In this document: positions 7,456 to 13,508 of the stretch, in pieces
How positions within the stretch are numbered: position 1 is the first letter of the stretch
Layout: every line of letters begins with the position of its first letter
Origin: Acidobacteriota bacterium
GTDB lineage: Bacteria; Acidobacteriota; Terriglobia; Terriglobales; Acidobacteriaceae
Direction of reading: 5' to 3'
NCBI GenBank assembly: GCA_025353435.1
Contig: JANXQR010000170.1
Span: forward strand, 1-15,389
DNA: 15,389 nucleotides
Position numbers and translations under genes: made by a program
The notes under the pieces: generated by a model
What the model saw: only the letters and a program-made list of their open reading frames with translations
Told to the model about the DNA's origin: nothing
Database searches by the model: none

Positions 7456-8316
7456 ATGGGCTCACTCTCCATAAATCGAAGATCTGGCGTCATCCTCCTC
7501 ACTGCTTTTGTGATCGCGGGTCTAAGCACGTTCGTAGTGTCACGTCTCGTGGCAGGACGTCTAACATCAACCAACCACCGTAAGGGATCAATCGTGGTTG
7601 CGGCGGCGTCGAACATCAAGATTGGCACGGTCCTCGCCGCAAAGGATCTTAAGACCGTTGAAATTGTTGGCGCTCCACTGGAAGGAGCCATCCGGGATGT
7701 GAAGGACGCAATCGGACGTGGTGCTCTTTCGGACATTTATCCAGGTGAGCTTATCCTCGAGCGCCGACTGGCGCCGGTTGGCGGGGGCGGCGGGCTGGCT
7801 GCCACCATCCCTCACGGAATGCGCGTTTGCGCCGTTAAGGTTGATGAAGTCGTTGGTGTTTCGGGATTCGTCACGCCCGGCATGCGAGTTGATGTGTTGA
7901 TCTCTGGTGTTCCCCCTGGAGGCCTTACCGCCTCTGCTGATGGATCGCAGGTGCGGACGCTTCTGCAAAATATTGAAGTGAAATCTGCAGGGACCGATAT
8001 CGCTGTGGATGGGCAGGGCAAGCCACAACAGGTGCAGGTTGTGAATCTGCTGGTCACGCCTGACCAGGCCGAGAGCTTAAGCCTGGCCAGCAGTCAGACG
8101 CGAATTCAACTGGTTTTGAGAAACCCTCTCGATACGGAGATCGCGCAGGTCAACGGGAATACGATGGGGCACCTGTTCAACGGGGGCGCCGTAAAGTCCA
8201 AGCCGGAGACGGCGCGTCGGGAACCGAAGAAGGCTTTGCCGGACTTCTACACGGTGGAAGTTCTGAATGGTTCAAAGGGAATTACGAAGGTCGCAGTCGC
8301 GGGAGCAAAGCAATGA
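7456..8316 (+). CDS. cpaB: CpaB/RcpC Flp pilus assembly protein (SAF domain)
   Basis: CpaB is a periplasmic, membrane-anchored protein thought to connect the inner-membrane assembly platform with the secretin. The 286-residue product has a short basic N-terminus with INRRS, an anchor at about 11-29, a SAF domain at about 46-105 (IVVAAASNIKIGTVLAAKDL to GELILERRL) and an RcpC-type domain at about 115-225 (IPHGMRVCAVKVDEVVGVSG, then TPGMRVDVLI). The C-terminal tail is basic. The start is uncertain. ATG 7456 has AGGGG only one base away, which is too close for a normal ribosome site. GTG 7435 gives seven more residues but also lacks a well-spaced site and sits inside the sigma-54-like element. 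The stop overlaps the cpaC start by four bases (ATGA). Confidence 0.9.
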   Translation: MGSLSINRRSGVILLTAFVIAGLSTFVVSRLVAGRLTSTNHRKGSIVVAAASNIKIGTVLAAKDLKTVEIVGAPLEGAIRDVKDAIGRGALSDIYPGELILERRLAPVGGGGGLAATIPHGMRVCAVKVDEVVGVSGFVTPGMRVDVLISGVPPGGLTASADGSQVRTLLQNIEVKSAGTDIAVDGQGKPQQVQVVNLLVTPDQAESLSLASSQTRIQLVLRNPLDTEIAQVNGNTMGHLFNGGAVKSKPETARREPKKALPDFYTVEVLNGSKGITKVAVAGAKQ

Positions 8317-9947
8317 AAACAGATTACAGAGTCCTCCTGGTTCAAAGCCGGTTTCTATGCTTTGCTATCCTTCCGTTGTTTCTAATTTCGAACGTTCCAT
8401 TCGCAGTCGGGCAAACTCCTGCGCCTGACAGTCAGAAGCCGGTTCGCGAGGTCTCTGTTGTAGCGGGCAAGTCTCTGGTCATGGACTTTGATCACCCTGT
8501 ATTGAGAGTTTCCACGGGATTAAACGACCTTGTCGAGGCGAGTGCCATTAGCCCCACGGAGGTGCTCCTCAACGGGAGGGCGACCGGACAAACCAGCCTT
8601 ATCGTGTGGCAACGCGGAAGCGATCGCGAGTTCTTCAATGTTACTGTGCTGGCCGACGACTCAGGAGCGAACAGTCGCATTGATGCAGTCCAGCGCGAAC
8701 TTCAGCTAGAGTTTCCCGACGAGCGCATTACAGCGACCTTGGACAACGGCTCGCTGTTTTTACGCGGCCAGGTTCACGACTTGTCCAGTTCAGAACGAGC
8801 CGTTCAGATCGCTTCCACCGCACTCGTATCGACGGCTATCCCCGATTTGAATCCGGGCAAAACCGCCGCAGGGCTGCAGTCGGGGCCTTCAGCGTCTTCG
8901 GGCAGGGTTGTAAATCTGCTCTTCGTCGATATGCCTCCAGCAGAGAAACAGGTTCTTCTCAAGGTCCGATTCGCGAGCGTAGATAGAACCAAAGCCAAGG
9001 CATTGGGTATAAATTTATTCAGCCTCGGCCTGGGAAACGTAATTGGGGGGCTTACCTCTCAGCAGTTTTCGCCGCCAGCACTATCCGGAGGCTCCAACGG
9101 CGGAAGCGGTCTTTCCAAGGGCGGTGGGGTCGCAACCTTCTCTGACGAGTTGAATGCTCTTGCCTATTTCCCAGGGCTTGGGGCGGGCGCTTCTATCAAG
9201 GCATTAGAGACCAATGGTGCGGTCGAGGTTCTTGCCCAGCCCAATGTAATTGCAGCGAACGGGAAACAGGCGAGCTTCCTCGCTGGTGGCGAGTACCCTT
9301 ATCCGGTCGCCCAGGGCGGCTCAGGCGGTTCCGGTCCTACCATCACGCTCATGTTCAAGGAATTCGGCATCCGCCTGAATTTCATTCCAACGATTACATT
9401 GCGCGGGACAATCCGCCTCCAAGTCGCTCCCGAAGTCAGCTCGCTCGATTTCACCAACGCTGTGCAGGTGTCAGGCTTTGAAGTGCCGGCGATCAGCAGC
9501 CGCAAAGTCAAAACCGAGGTGGAGCTGAACGAGGGGCAGACGTTCGTCATAGGCGGGCTGCTCGATAACAGCGAGACCGAGACGTTGCAGAAGATTCCGT
9601 TTATCGGCGATATTCCCGTGCTCGGTAAATTCTTTCAGTCAATGTCGAGAACTAAAGCCAACACGGAGTTGATTGTGATGGTAACGCCCGAATTGGTTGA
9701 CCCGATTCCCGCGGGTTCGCCAACGCCGGAGCTAAAGCTTCCCGTACCTTTCTTGGACCCGAACTCTCCCACGGCGATGAGTCATCCTGAATCGAAACAA
9801 ACCAGCGATAACAGAGGGGTCGCTCCCAAGAGCATTCCAGTCGAAAGATTAATTGAAAGCCAAACGCCCGAAAAGGCGCTCATTACCGACCAATCATTTC
9901 TGCCCTCAGCAGCCGTGGGTGGATCCAGCGGCTCAACGCCGCAATAG
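8313..9947 (+). CDS. cpaC: CpaC/RcpA outer-membrane secretin of the Tad pilus
   Basis: This is the ring-forming outer-membrane channel through which the Flp pilus leaves the cell. The 544 residues begin with a signal peptide (about 1-33). The pilus-type N-terminal secretin domain lies near 44-112 (VREVSVVAGKSLVMDFDHP onward), and a BON-like domain near 122-170 (LDNGSLFLRGQV). The secretin core covers about 200-462: EVLAQPNVIAANGK, FKEFGIRLNFIPTI, ELNEGQTFVIGGLLD, IPFIGDIPVLGKFF and TELIVMVTPELVDPI are diagnostic. A Gly/Ser-rich insert (about 238-272) lies between domains. The last 80 residues are Pro/Ser-rich and probably unstructured. GGGAG (8301-8305) inside the end of cpaB precedes the ATG by 7 bases, and the ATGA overlap indicates coupling. 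Confidence 0.95.
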   Translation: MKTDYRVLLVQSRFLCFAILPLFLISNVPFAVGQTPAPDSQKPVREVSVVAGKSLVMDFDHPVLRVSTGLNDLVEASAISPTEVLLNGRATGQTSLIVWQRGSDREFFNVTVLADDSGANSRIDAVQRELQLEFPDERITATLDNGSLFLRGQVHDLSSSERAVQIASTALVSTAIPDLNPGKTAAGLQSGPSASSGRVVNLLFVDMPPAEKQVLLKVRFASVDRTKAKALGINLFSLGLGNVIGGLTSQQFSPPALSGGSNGGSGLSKGGGVATFSDELNALAYFPGLGAGASIKALETNGAVEVLAQPNVIAANGKQASFLAGGEYPYPVAQGGSGGSGPTITLMFKEFGIRLNFIPTITLRGTIRLQVAPEVSSLDFTNAVQVSGFEVPAISSRKVKTEVELNEGQTFVIGGLLDNSETETLQKIPFIGDIPVLGKFFQSMSRTKANTELIVMVTPELVDPIPAGSPTPELKLPVPFLDPNSPTAMSHPESKQTSDNRGVAPKSIPVERLIESQTPEKALITDQSFLPSAAVGGSSGSTPQ

Positions 9948-9976
9948 TTCTTATTCTGCATTTCCAGAGGTGTGTA

Positions 9977-10246
9977 ATGAATCCTGAGTTCTTGATTGTC
10001 TTCACGAGTAACGGCCTTGTTTTTGCAGCCATTCTGTACCTGGTTATGGCTTGTGAGATACCTGATCCAAAACGGTCGGCGACTTCCAGGATATGGGCAA
10101 AGATCGACGCCGTGATGACCCAGCGGCAGGAAACAAGAGCCCGTTGCTTCCCAACAATGGTTGTCTCTGGCTCGAGAGAATCGTTCTTGCTCGAAGGCCA
10201 AGAACGACAGGTCTCTTCATTTGGTCCTTCAGTGAACAAGCTCTGA
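9977..10246 (+). CDS. Small membrane-anchored protein of unknown function
   Basis: This is an 89-residue open frame, 29 bases after the secretin stop, with GAGG (9967-9970) 6 bases before the ATG. Residues 4-25 (EFLIVFTSNGLVFAAILYLV and beyond) are hydrophobic and could be an uncleaved anchor or signal. The remainder is polar and basic, with two Cys (26 and 57). I do not recognise a family. The frame ends 42 bases before the DUF192 gene and probably shares its transcript. The C-terminal half has no recognisable motif, and overlapping frames are open on both strands, so the confidence rests on the ribosome site, the position and the N-terminal hydrophobic segment. Confidence 0.5.
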   Translation: MNPEFLIVFTSNGLVFAAILYLVMACEIPDPKRSATSRIWAKIDAVMTQRQETRARCFPTMVVSGSRESFLLEGQERQVSSFGPSVNKL

Positions 10247-10288
10247 ATGGCCTGTCTGAACTTGACTGCGTCGAAAAACAAATAAGAC

Positions 10289-10735
10289 ATGCATAACTCC
10301 GCTCATCCCGCGCCGAATGCTCCTTCGCATTGCGGCGAGTGGTTCGTCGCGCGGGCCGGCCTTGTGTGCGTACTTAATCAAACGCAGTGCAGCACCGTTG
10401 CAACAAACGTTTCTGTTGCTGACACGCCTGGAAGACGCCGGCGCGGTCTGCTTGGTCGTCCCGAACTCGAAGAGCACGAGGGGCTGTGGATCATACCCTG
10501 CGAATCAGTTCACACTGTGGGCATGCGTTATCCCATCGACCTAGTCTATCTCGATAGAAAGCGTCGCGTAATTAAGATTATTGAATCCCTGGCACCTTAT
10601 CGCATGTCCTTGTGTCTGCGGGCTCACTCCGTAATCGAACTCGCCCCCGGTGCCGCCCGGCGTTCCGGTACTACAGTTGGTCATCAATTAGCACTCGCCC
10701 CCTGTGCCGAAAGTTATTCCAGCCTATCTGAATGA
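10289..10735 (+). CDS. DUF192 family protein
   Basis: The 148-residue product matches the DUF192 fold, a small beta-rich domain of unknown biochemical role. Diagnostic stretches are RRRGLLGRPELEEHEGLWII (about 50-69), HTVGMRYPIDLVYLD (75-89), RVIKIIESLAPYR (93-105) and ELAPGAARRSGTTVGHQLAL (117-136). Many DUF192 proteins carry a signal peptide, but this one has no clear one. The start is uncertain: ATG 10289 has only a weak purine stretch upstream, and the conserved domain begins around residue 27-40, so an internal GTG (residue 25 or 27) is possible. DUF192 genes occur next to tad clusters in other bacteria, which suggests a link to pilus biogenesis, but no mechanism is established that I can cite. 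Confidence 0.85.
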   Translation: MHNSAHPAPNAPSHCGEWFVARAGLVCVLNQTQCSTVATNVSVADTPGRRRRGLLGRPELEEHEGLWIIPCESVHTVGMRYPIDLVYLDRKRRVIKIIESLAPYRMSLCLRAHSVIELAPGAARRSGTTVGHQLALAPCAESYSSLSE

Positions 10736-11043
10736 TCTCCGCATAGTCTCACCAGCACGCCCGTCTCGCCATCGCCCGTCATCAAGTTAGGCACAAGTAT
10801 CACACTTGCGTGTAACTCGCGGTGCGGCGTGGTTGCTCACCGCATGCGACTCAACTTGGTTTGTATACGAAGTGATTCATGCACATTTTGGGAATGTAGT
10901 CAGATGTTAACAGTGGCCCGGAGGTGACATGACTTAAGCGCTGATTATCTGCACTTTAGAGATTCCTTGTAAATGGCCACTTACATGCAAACTCTATTGG
11001 CAGCCCCGCAATCCAGGGGGACTTACACCGCGAGGATACTCAA
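10736..11043. other. 308-base non-coding region upstream of the flp genes
   Basis: I find no credible gene here. It contains several dyads: GCGGTG/CACCGC (10819-10824 and 10838-10843), ACATT-N5-AATGT (10883-10897) and the palindrome TGTTAACA (10905-10912). A sigma-54-like element lies at 10974-10989, and GAGGA (11032-11036) is the ribosome site for the first flp gene, 7 bases before its ATG. A sigma-70-like GTGACA (10924-10929) has no good -10 partner. No clear terminator for the DUF192 gene is visible. Confidence 0.7.
10974..10989 (+). promoter_or_regulatory. Possible sigma-54-like element before the first flp gene
   Basis: TGGCCACTTACATGCA keeps the TGGC of the -24 element and TGCA of the -12 element with correct 12-base GG-to-GC spacing, but mismatches at the inner -24 bases and the first -12 base. 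The transcript start would be near 11000, giving a 44-base leader for flp, which is reasonable. It is weaker than the site before cpaB in sequence but better placed. Confidence 0.3.
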
Positions 11044-11235
11044 ATGAACAATGCTCTGCTTCGGCTGCTTGTGAAGTTCCAAACCTTGTCCATGCGTGAA
11101 GAAGGTCAGGATCTGGTTGAATACGCACTGGTAGTCGGCCTTATCTCCGTCGCGGCAGTTGCTACGCTGAAGGGCGCTGCTACTGCCATCAATGGCCTCT
11201 TGACCAGCATTACAACCACGCTTAACAATGCCTAG
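11044..11235 (+). CDS. flp: Flp-type major pilin 1
   Basis: This is the structural subunit of the Flp/Tad pilus. The 63-residue prepilin has a basic leader of 21 residues and then the Flp motif G/QDLVEY (Gly21 at -1, Glu26 and Tyr27 at +5 and +6). A single hydrophobic helix follows, ALVVGLISVAAVATLKG, and a short polar tail. The expected prepilin peptidase (TadV/CpaA) would cleave after Gly21 to leave a 42-residue mature pilin. GAGGA at 11032-11036 lies 7 bases before the ATG. It is separated from cpaC and its followers by a long regulatory gap, so the pilin probably has its own promoter and is made in excess of the machine. It is 87% identical to the next gene (8 differences in 63). Confidence 0.95.
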   Translation: MNNALLRLLVKFQTLSMREEGQDLVEYALVVGLISVAAVATLKGAATAINGLLTSITTTLNNA

Positions 11236-11309
11236 TTCCGACCTTGTTTTGCAACGGCCCGGGATGGATGGTCGTAACCCGGGTCTGCTGTCGGCGGCCA
11301 CAACCATAC

Positions 11310-11328
11310 CTGCAACTCCCCCTTGCAG
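11310..11328 (+). other. C-loop hairpin after flp 1
   Basis: CTGCAA (11310-11315) pairs perfectly with TTGCAG (11323-11328) around the loop CTCCCCC. No T-tract follows, so it is not a classical terminator. It lies between the two pilin genes, 26 bases before the second start, and could protect the first pilin message or affect the second ribosome site. The same hairpin recurs after flp 2. Confidence 0.5.
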
Positions 11329-11354
11329 ACTCCAGATAACATGAGGACACTCAG

Positions 11355-11546
11355 ATGAATAATTGTCTGCTCCGGCTGCTCGTGAAATTCCAAACCGTGA
11401 CCTTGCGTGAAGAGGGTCAGGATCTGGTGGAATACGCACTGGTGGTCGGCCTTATCTCCGTCGCGGCAGTTGCTACGCTGAAGGGCGCTGCTACTGCCGT
11501 CAACGGTCTCCTGACCAGTATTTCGACCGCCCTTGACAATGCTTAG
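11355..11546 (+). CDS. flp: Flp-type major pilin 2
   Basis: This is a second Flp prepilin of 63 residues with the same architecture: leader, G/QDLVEY cleavage motif, an identical hydrophobic core and a short tail. Differences from flp 1 are confined to the leader (A4C, L15V, S16T, M17L) and the tail (I49V, T57S, T59A, N61D). The processed and packing region, residues 18-48, is identical. Cys4 lies in the leader that should be removed, so it is unlikely to form part of the fibre. GAGGA (11343-11347) is 7 bases before the ATG. The 119-base gap to flp 1 has no obvious promoter, so the two are probably co-transcribed. The pair could be functionally equivalent copies that raise dosage, or one may be a minor variant. 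Confidence 0.95.
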   Translation: MNNCLLRLLVKFQTVTLREEGQDLVEYALVVGLISVAAVATLKGAATAVNGLLTSISTALDNA

Positions 11547-11619
11547 TTGCGAACCTGTGTTGCAACGCCTGGAATGGATAGCAGTAACTTGGGTTTGCAA
11601 TCAACGACCACAATCACAC

Positions 11620-11638
11620 CTGCAGCTCCCCCTTGCAG
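11620..11638 (+). other. C-loop hairpin after flp 2
   Basis: CTGCAG (11620-11625) pairs with TTGCAG (11633-11638) around the same CTCCCCC loop as after flp 1. The loop-closing pair is G-U here and A-U in the first copy, so the pairing survives a base change. The downstream sequence is not T-rich. Confidence 0.5.
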
Positions 11639-11701
11639 ACCTTAGATAGCGGATCAACATTCGACTTGGTCGATGATTAGTCCGAGGTAAAGCACCCGCC
11701 G

Positions 11702-11730
11702 TTGGCAGTCATCGATCGTTGTGGTAATGG
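11702..11730 (+). promoter_or_regulatory. Weak sigma-70-like promoter before the glycosyltransferase module
   Basis: TTGGCA (11702-11707) matches five of six -35 bases. Seventeen bases later TAATGG (11725-11730) is a poor -10, preceded by TG in the extended position. It would start a transcript near 11737 for the module that follows. Between the flp repeat end and 11751 I see nothing else coding. A T6 run at 11734-11739 follows only a weak four-base stem. Confidence 0.25.
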
Positions 11731-11751
11731 ATGTTTTTTGTGAGGGGCGTC

Positions 11752-11877
11752 ATGGTTCTGTCGATTGTTATCCCGCTATTGAATGAACCCGCGCCGCTGC
11801 CTGCAGGTGCTCCGGCGCAACGGACTCTGTCCGTTGCTGCACGAGGCTCTCGTGCATTTGCGGAGACCTGGAAGTGA
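11752..11877 (+). pseudogene. Possible remnant of a family-2 glycosyltransferase N-terminus
   Basis: This is a 41-codon frame with a good ribosome site (GAGGGG, 11742-11747) whose first residues, MVLSIVIPLLNE, are the classic first strand and loop of GT2 glycosyltransferases. The similarity stops there; the rest (PAPLPAGAPAQRTLSVAARG and on) resembles no GT2 sequence. In the +1 frame a stretch LVHLRRPGSEVV is reminiscent of the second GT2 strand region, which would fit a frameshift followed by decay. No DxD motif or catalytic body is present anywhere downstream. Its stop overlaps the next gene's GTG (GTGA), so it might instead be a short leader peptide that couples translation. Both readings are tentative. 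Confidence 0.35.
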
Positions 11878-13508
11878 AGTTGTCGCCCCCACCAGTGGCG
11901 TCACCTGCGATTCAGATCAGTTCGCAGGTACGGGTAACTGTTGATGCGAGGAGTGTCATTCGCGCGTCAAACTCCTCGACCGCACTGCGCCAAGGCACAT
12001 TGAGCTATGTCGTCTTTACTGTCCTCACCGCTCTCTATCTTCTGCCGTTCATGCGCATCATGCTTCCTCATAGCAATGAAGGAACACTTATTTACGGCGC
12101 AGAGCGCATAGTTCAAGGTGATGTGTTCGCGCGGGATTTCTTCGAAGTGATGGGGCCAGGTTCGTTCTATATCATGGCGCTGTTCTTAAAGGTCTTCGGA
12201 ATAACATTCCTCGCCACCCGAATCTGGCTCTTCTGCTCATCGTTGGGTATCGCATTGTGCGTTTACTTCCTTTCGCGAAGAGTATGCGCACGGAACGCCG
12301 TTCTGCCTTGTATCGTTTTGGCTGGCACCTGGTTTGGAATGCAGTGGCCCTCCGTGAGTCATCACGTCGATAGCAACCTGTTCGCACTTCTCTCGGTCGT
12401 ATGCCTGGTTATTTGGGAAGAACGCCGTTATCCCCTGATGCATTATGCGGCCGGACTGTGCGCGGGTGTCACCGCATGGATTCATCAGCCGAAGGGCGTG
12501 CTGCTCATGGTCGCGTTGCTCTTCTGGTGTTTTTACGGTACTTCTTCTCGAACCGGCCGCGTTGCGAATTCCCGCCGCTTGCTGCTTGGGTTTCTGGCTG
12601 TTGGTTTCATTGTCTGCGTCTACTTCTTCAGTCAGGGAGCCTTGGGGTCGCTTTTCTACGCGAATGTTATTTGGCCCGCGCAGAATTATGGAGCAGTCAA
12701 CAAGGTGCCCTATGCTCTAGGCATTTTCAGCGAGTATTGGCATCATTGGGCGGCATTGCAGGGTAGGGTAACCGGATGGCCGATCGCTCTTGCCACGGTT
12801 CTCATCCTTCCATTCCTGCTGGTAGCGCTAATTCCCGCTGTCCTTCTTCTGTCCGTCCGTGAGTTGCGGTCAAGGCCAGTCAAACCGAGCACTCTGCTTT
12901 GCGTACTGGCCGGTTGGGCAGTGTGGCTATCTGAAATCCATCGCATGGATATCTACCATCTCGCCTTCGGCTGTCCGCTCCTCCTTGTCGTGTGCGTCGG
13001 TCTGTTGGGTGAACACGGAGCTCGATTCAGCCGATGGGCGCTGCAAGTGCTCACCATCTCGGCTGCCTGTCTTATGACTGTTAGTCTGTTGCAGGCAGTT
13101 ACAGCCCAAACCGTTTCCACGAGGGTTGGACCGATCGGTGTGCTTCGGCCTGAGCCCCTGCTTCAGTACGTAGACGCGCACGTCCAGCCCGACGAGGAGA
13201 TATTGTTCTACCCATACTGCCCTGAGTATTACTTCCTCACCGCAACTAAGAATCCCACCCGCTATAGCATCCTGGTCTACAACTACAACACCGCCACGGA
13301 GTTTCAGGAAGCGGTCCACAGACTCGAGCAAAGACGCGTCAAGTGGGTGATTTGGGACGGATCCTTCGACGACCACACCTTCAAAACCGTGTTTCCCGGC
13401 ATGTCGCCCATGCCTGCGAAGGCACAAATCATTGAGCCCTACCTTCAGTCGCGGTACAAGCAAGTCGCGAGCATGGAAGGGTTCCGTATCTTGCTGAGGA
13501 ACGAGTAA
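11874..13508 (+). CDS. GT-C-type membrane glycosyltransferase-like protein, copy 1
   Basis: This 544-residue polytopic membrane protein resembles the GT39/ArnT/PMT-like superfamily, which transfers sugars from lipid-linked donors on the outer face of the inner membrane. After a ~42-residue polar N-terminus there are roughly ten hydrophobic spans up to about residue 415, then a soluble C-terminal domain of about 125 residues (EEILFYPYCPEYYFLT near 462, then VKWVIWDGSF). The first external loop holds NEGTL (68-72) where GT-C enzymes usually have an Asp-Glu pair, so the expected Asp is Asn. D88 and E91 in FARDFFEVMGPGSFY are kept. Other shared motifs with the next gene are SHHVDSN (162-168), HQPKG (204-208) and EIHRMDIYH (354-362). 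GTG 11874 follows GGAGA (11862-11866) by 7 bases. Donor and acceptor are unknown. Confidence 0.72.
   Translation: MKLSPPPVASPAIQISSQVRVTVDARSVIRASNSSTALRQGTLSYVVFTVLTALYLLPFMRIMLPHSNEGTLIYGAERIVQGDVFARDFFEVMGPGSFYIMALFLKVFGITFLATRIWLFCSSLGIALCVYFLSRRVCARNAVLPCIVLAGTWFGMQWPSVSHHVDSNLFALLSVVCLVIWEERRYPLMHYAAGLCAGVTAWIHQPKGVLLMVALLFWCFYGTSSRTGRVANSRRLLLGFLAVGFIVCVYFFSQGALGSLFYANVIWPAQNYGAVNKVPYALGIFSEYWHHWAALQGRVTGWPIALATVLILPFLLVALIPAVLLLSVRELRSRPVKPSTLLCVLAGWAVWLSEIHRMDIYHLAFGCPLLLVVCVGLLGEHGARFSRWALQVLTISAACLMTVSLLQAVTAQTVSTRVGPIGVLRPEPLLQYVDAHVQPDEEILFYPYCPEYYFLTATKNPTRYSILVYNYNTATEFQEAVHRLEQRRVKWVIWDGSFDDHTFKTVFPGMSPMPAKAQIIEPYLQSRYKQVASMEGFRILLRNE

Larger units (their letters stand above)
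11032..11338 (+). repeat. Tandem duplication unit A (flp gene plus downstream spacer)
   Basis: This unit starts at the GAGGA ribosome site of the first flp gene and runs through the gene and about 100 bases of spacer. It is directly repeated 310-311 bases later. The spacers are about 78% identical by hand alignment with one single-base gap. Within the genes a 54-base core is identical. Confidence 0.88.
11343..11648 (+). repeat. Tandem duplication unit B (flp gene plus downstream spacer)
   Basis: This is the second copy of the unit beginning at 11032, again starting at a GAGGA ribosome site and ending just after the hairpin. Similarity stops abruptly at about 11648, which marks the old duplication boundary. 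Confidence 0.88.

Noticed and set aside
7184..7465. Reverse-strand 93-codon frame in the tadE-cpaB gap
   Set aside because: It has no ribosome site or recognisable domain, and the region is better explained as regulatory with dyad repeats.
9782..10290. Reverse-strand frames opposite the cpaC end and the 89-residue gene
   Set aside because: They have low-complexity, Arg/Cys-rich shadow composition, no domain and no supporting context on that strand.
10991..11010. TTGGCAGCCCCGCA as a sigma-54 site near 10997
   Set aside because: The GG-to-GC distance is 9 bases instead of 12.
11023..11600. Two similar reverse-strand frames across the flp genes (11023-11439 and 11232-11600)
   Set aside because: They resemble each other only because the DNA is a tandem duplication. 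They are antisense shadows of the pilin genes with no ribosome site or family match.
11032..11648. CRISPR or insertion-sequence explanation for the repeat
   Set aside because: There are only two copies, each containing an intact pilin gene. There are no spacers, transposase or terminal inverted repeats, so simple tandem gene duplication explains it.
11710..11739. Intrinsic terminator ending in T6 at 11734-11739
   Set aside because: The preceding stem is only CATC/GATG with a mismatch and a long loop, too weak to call.
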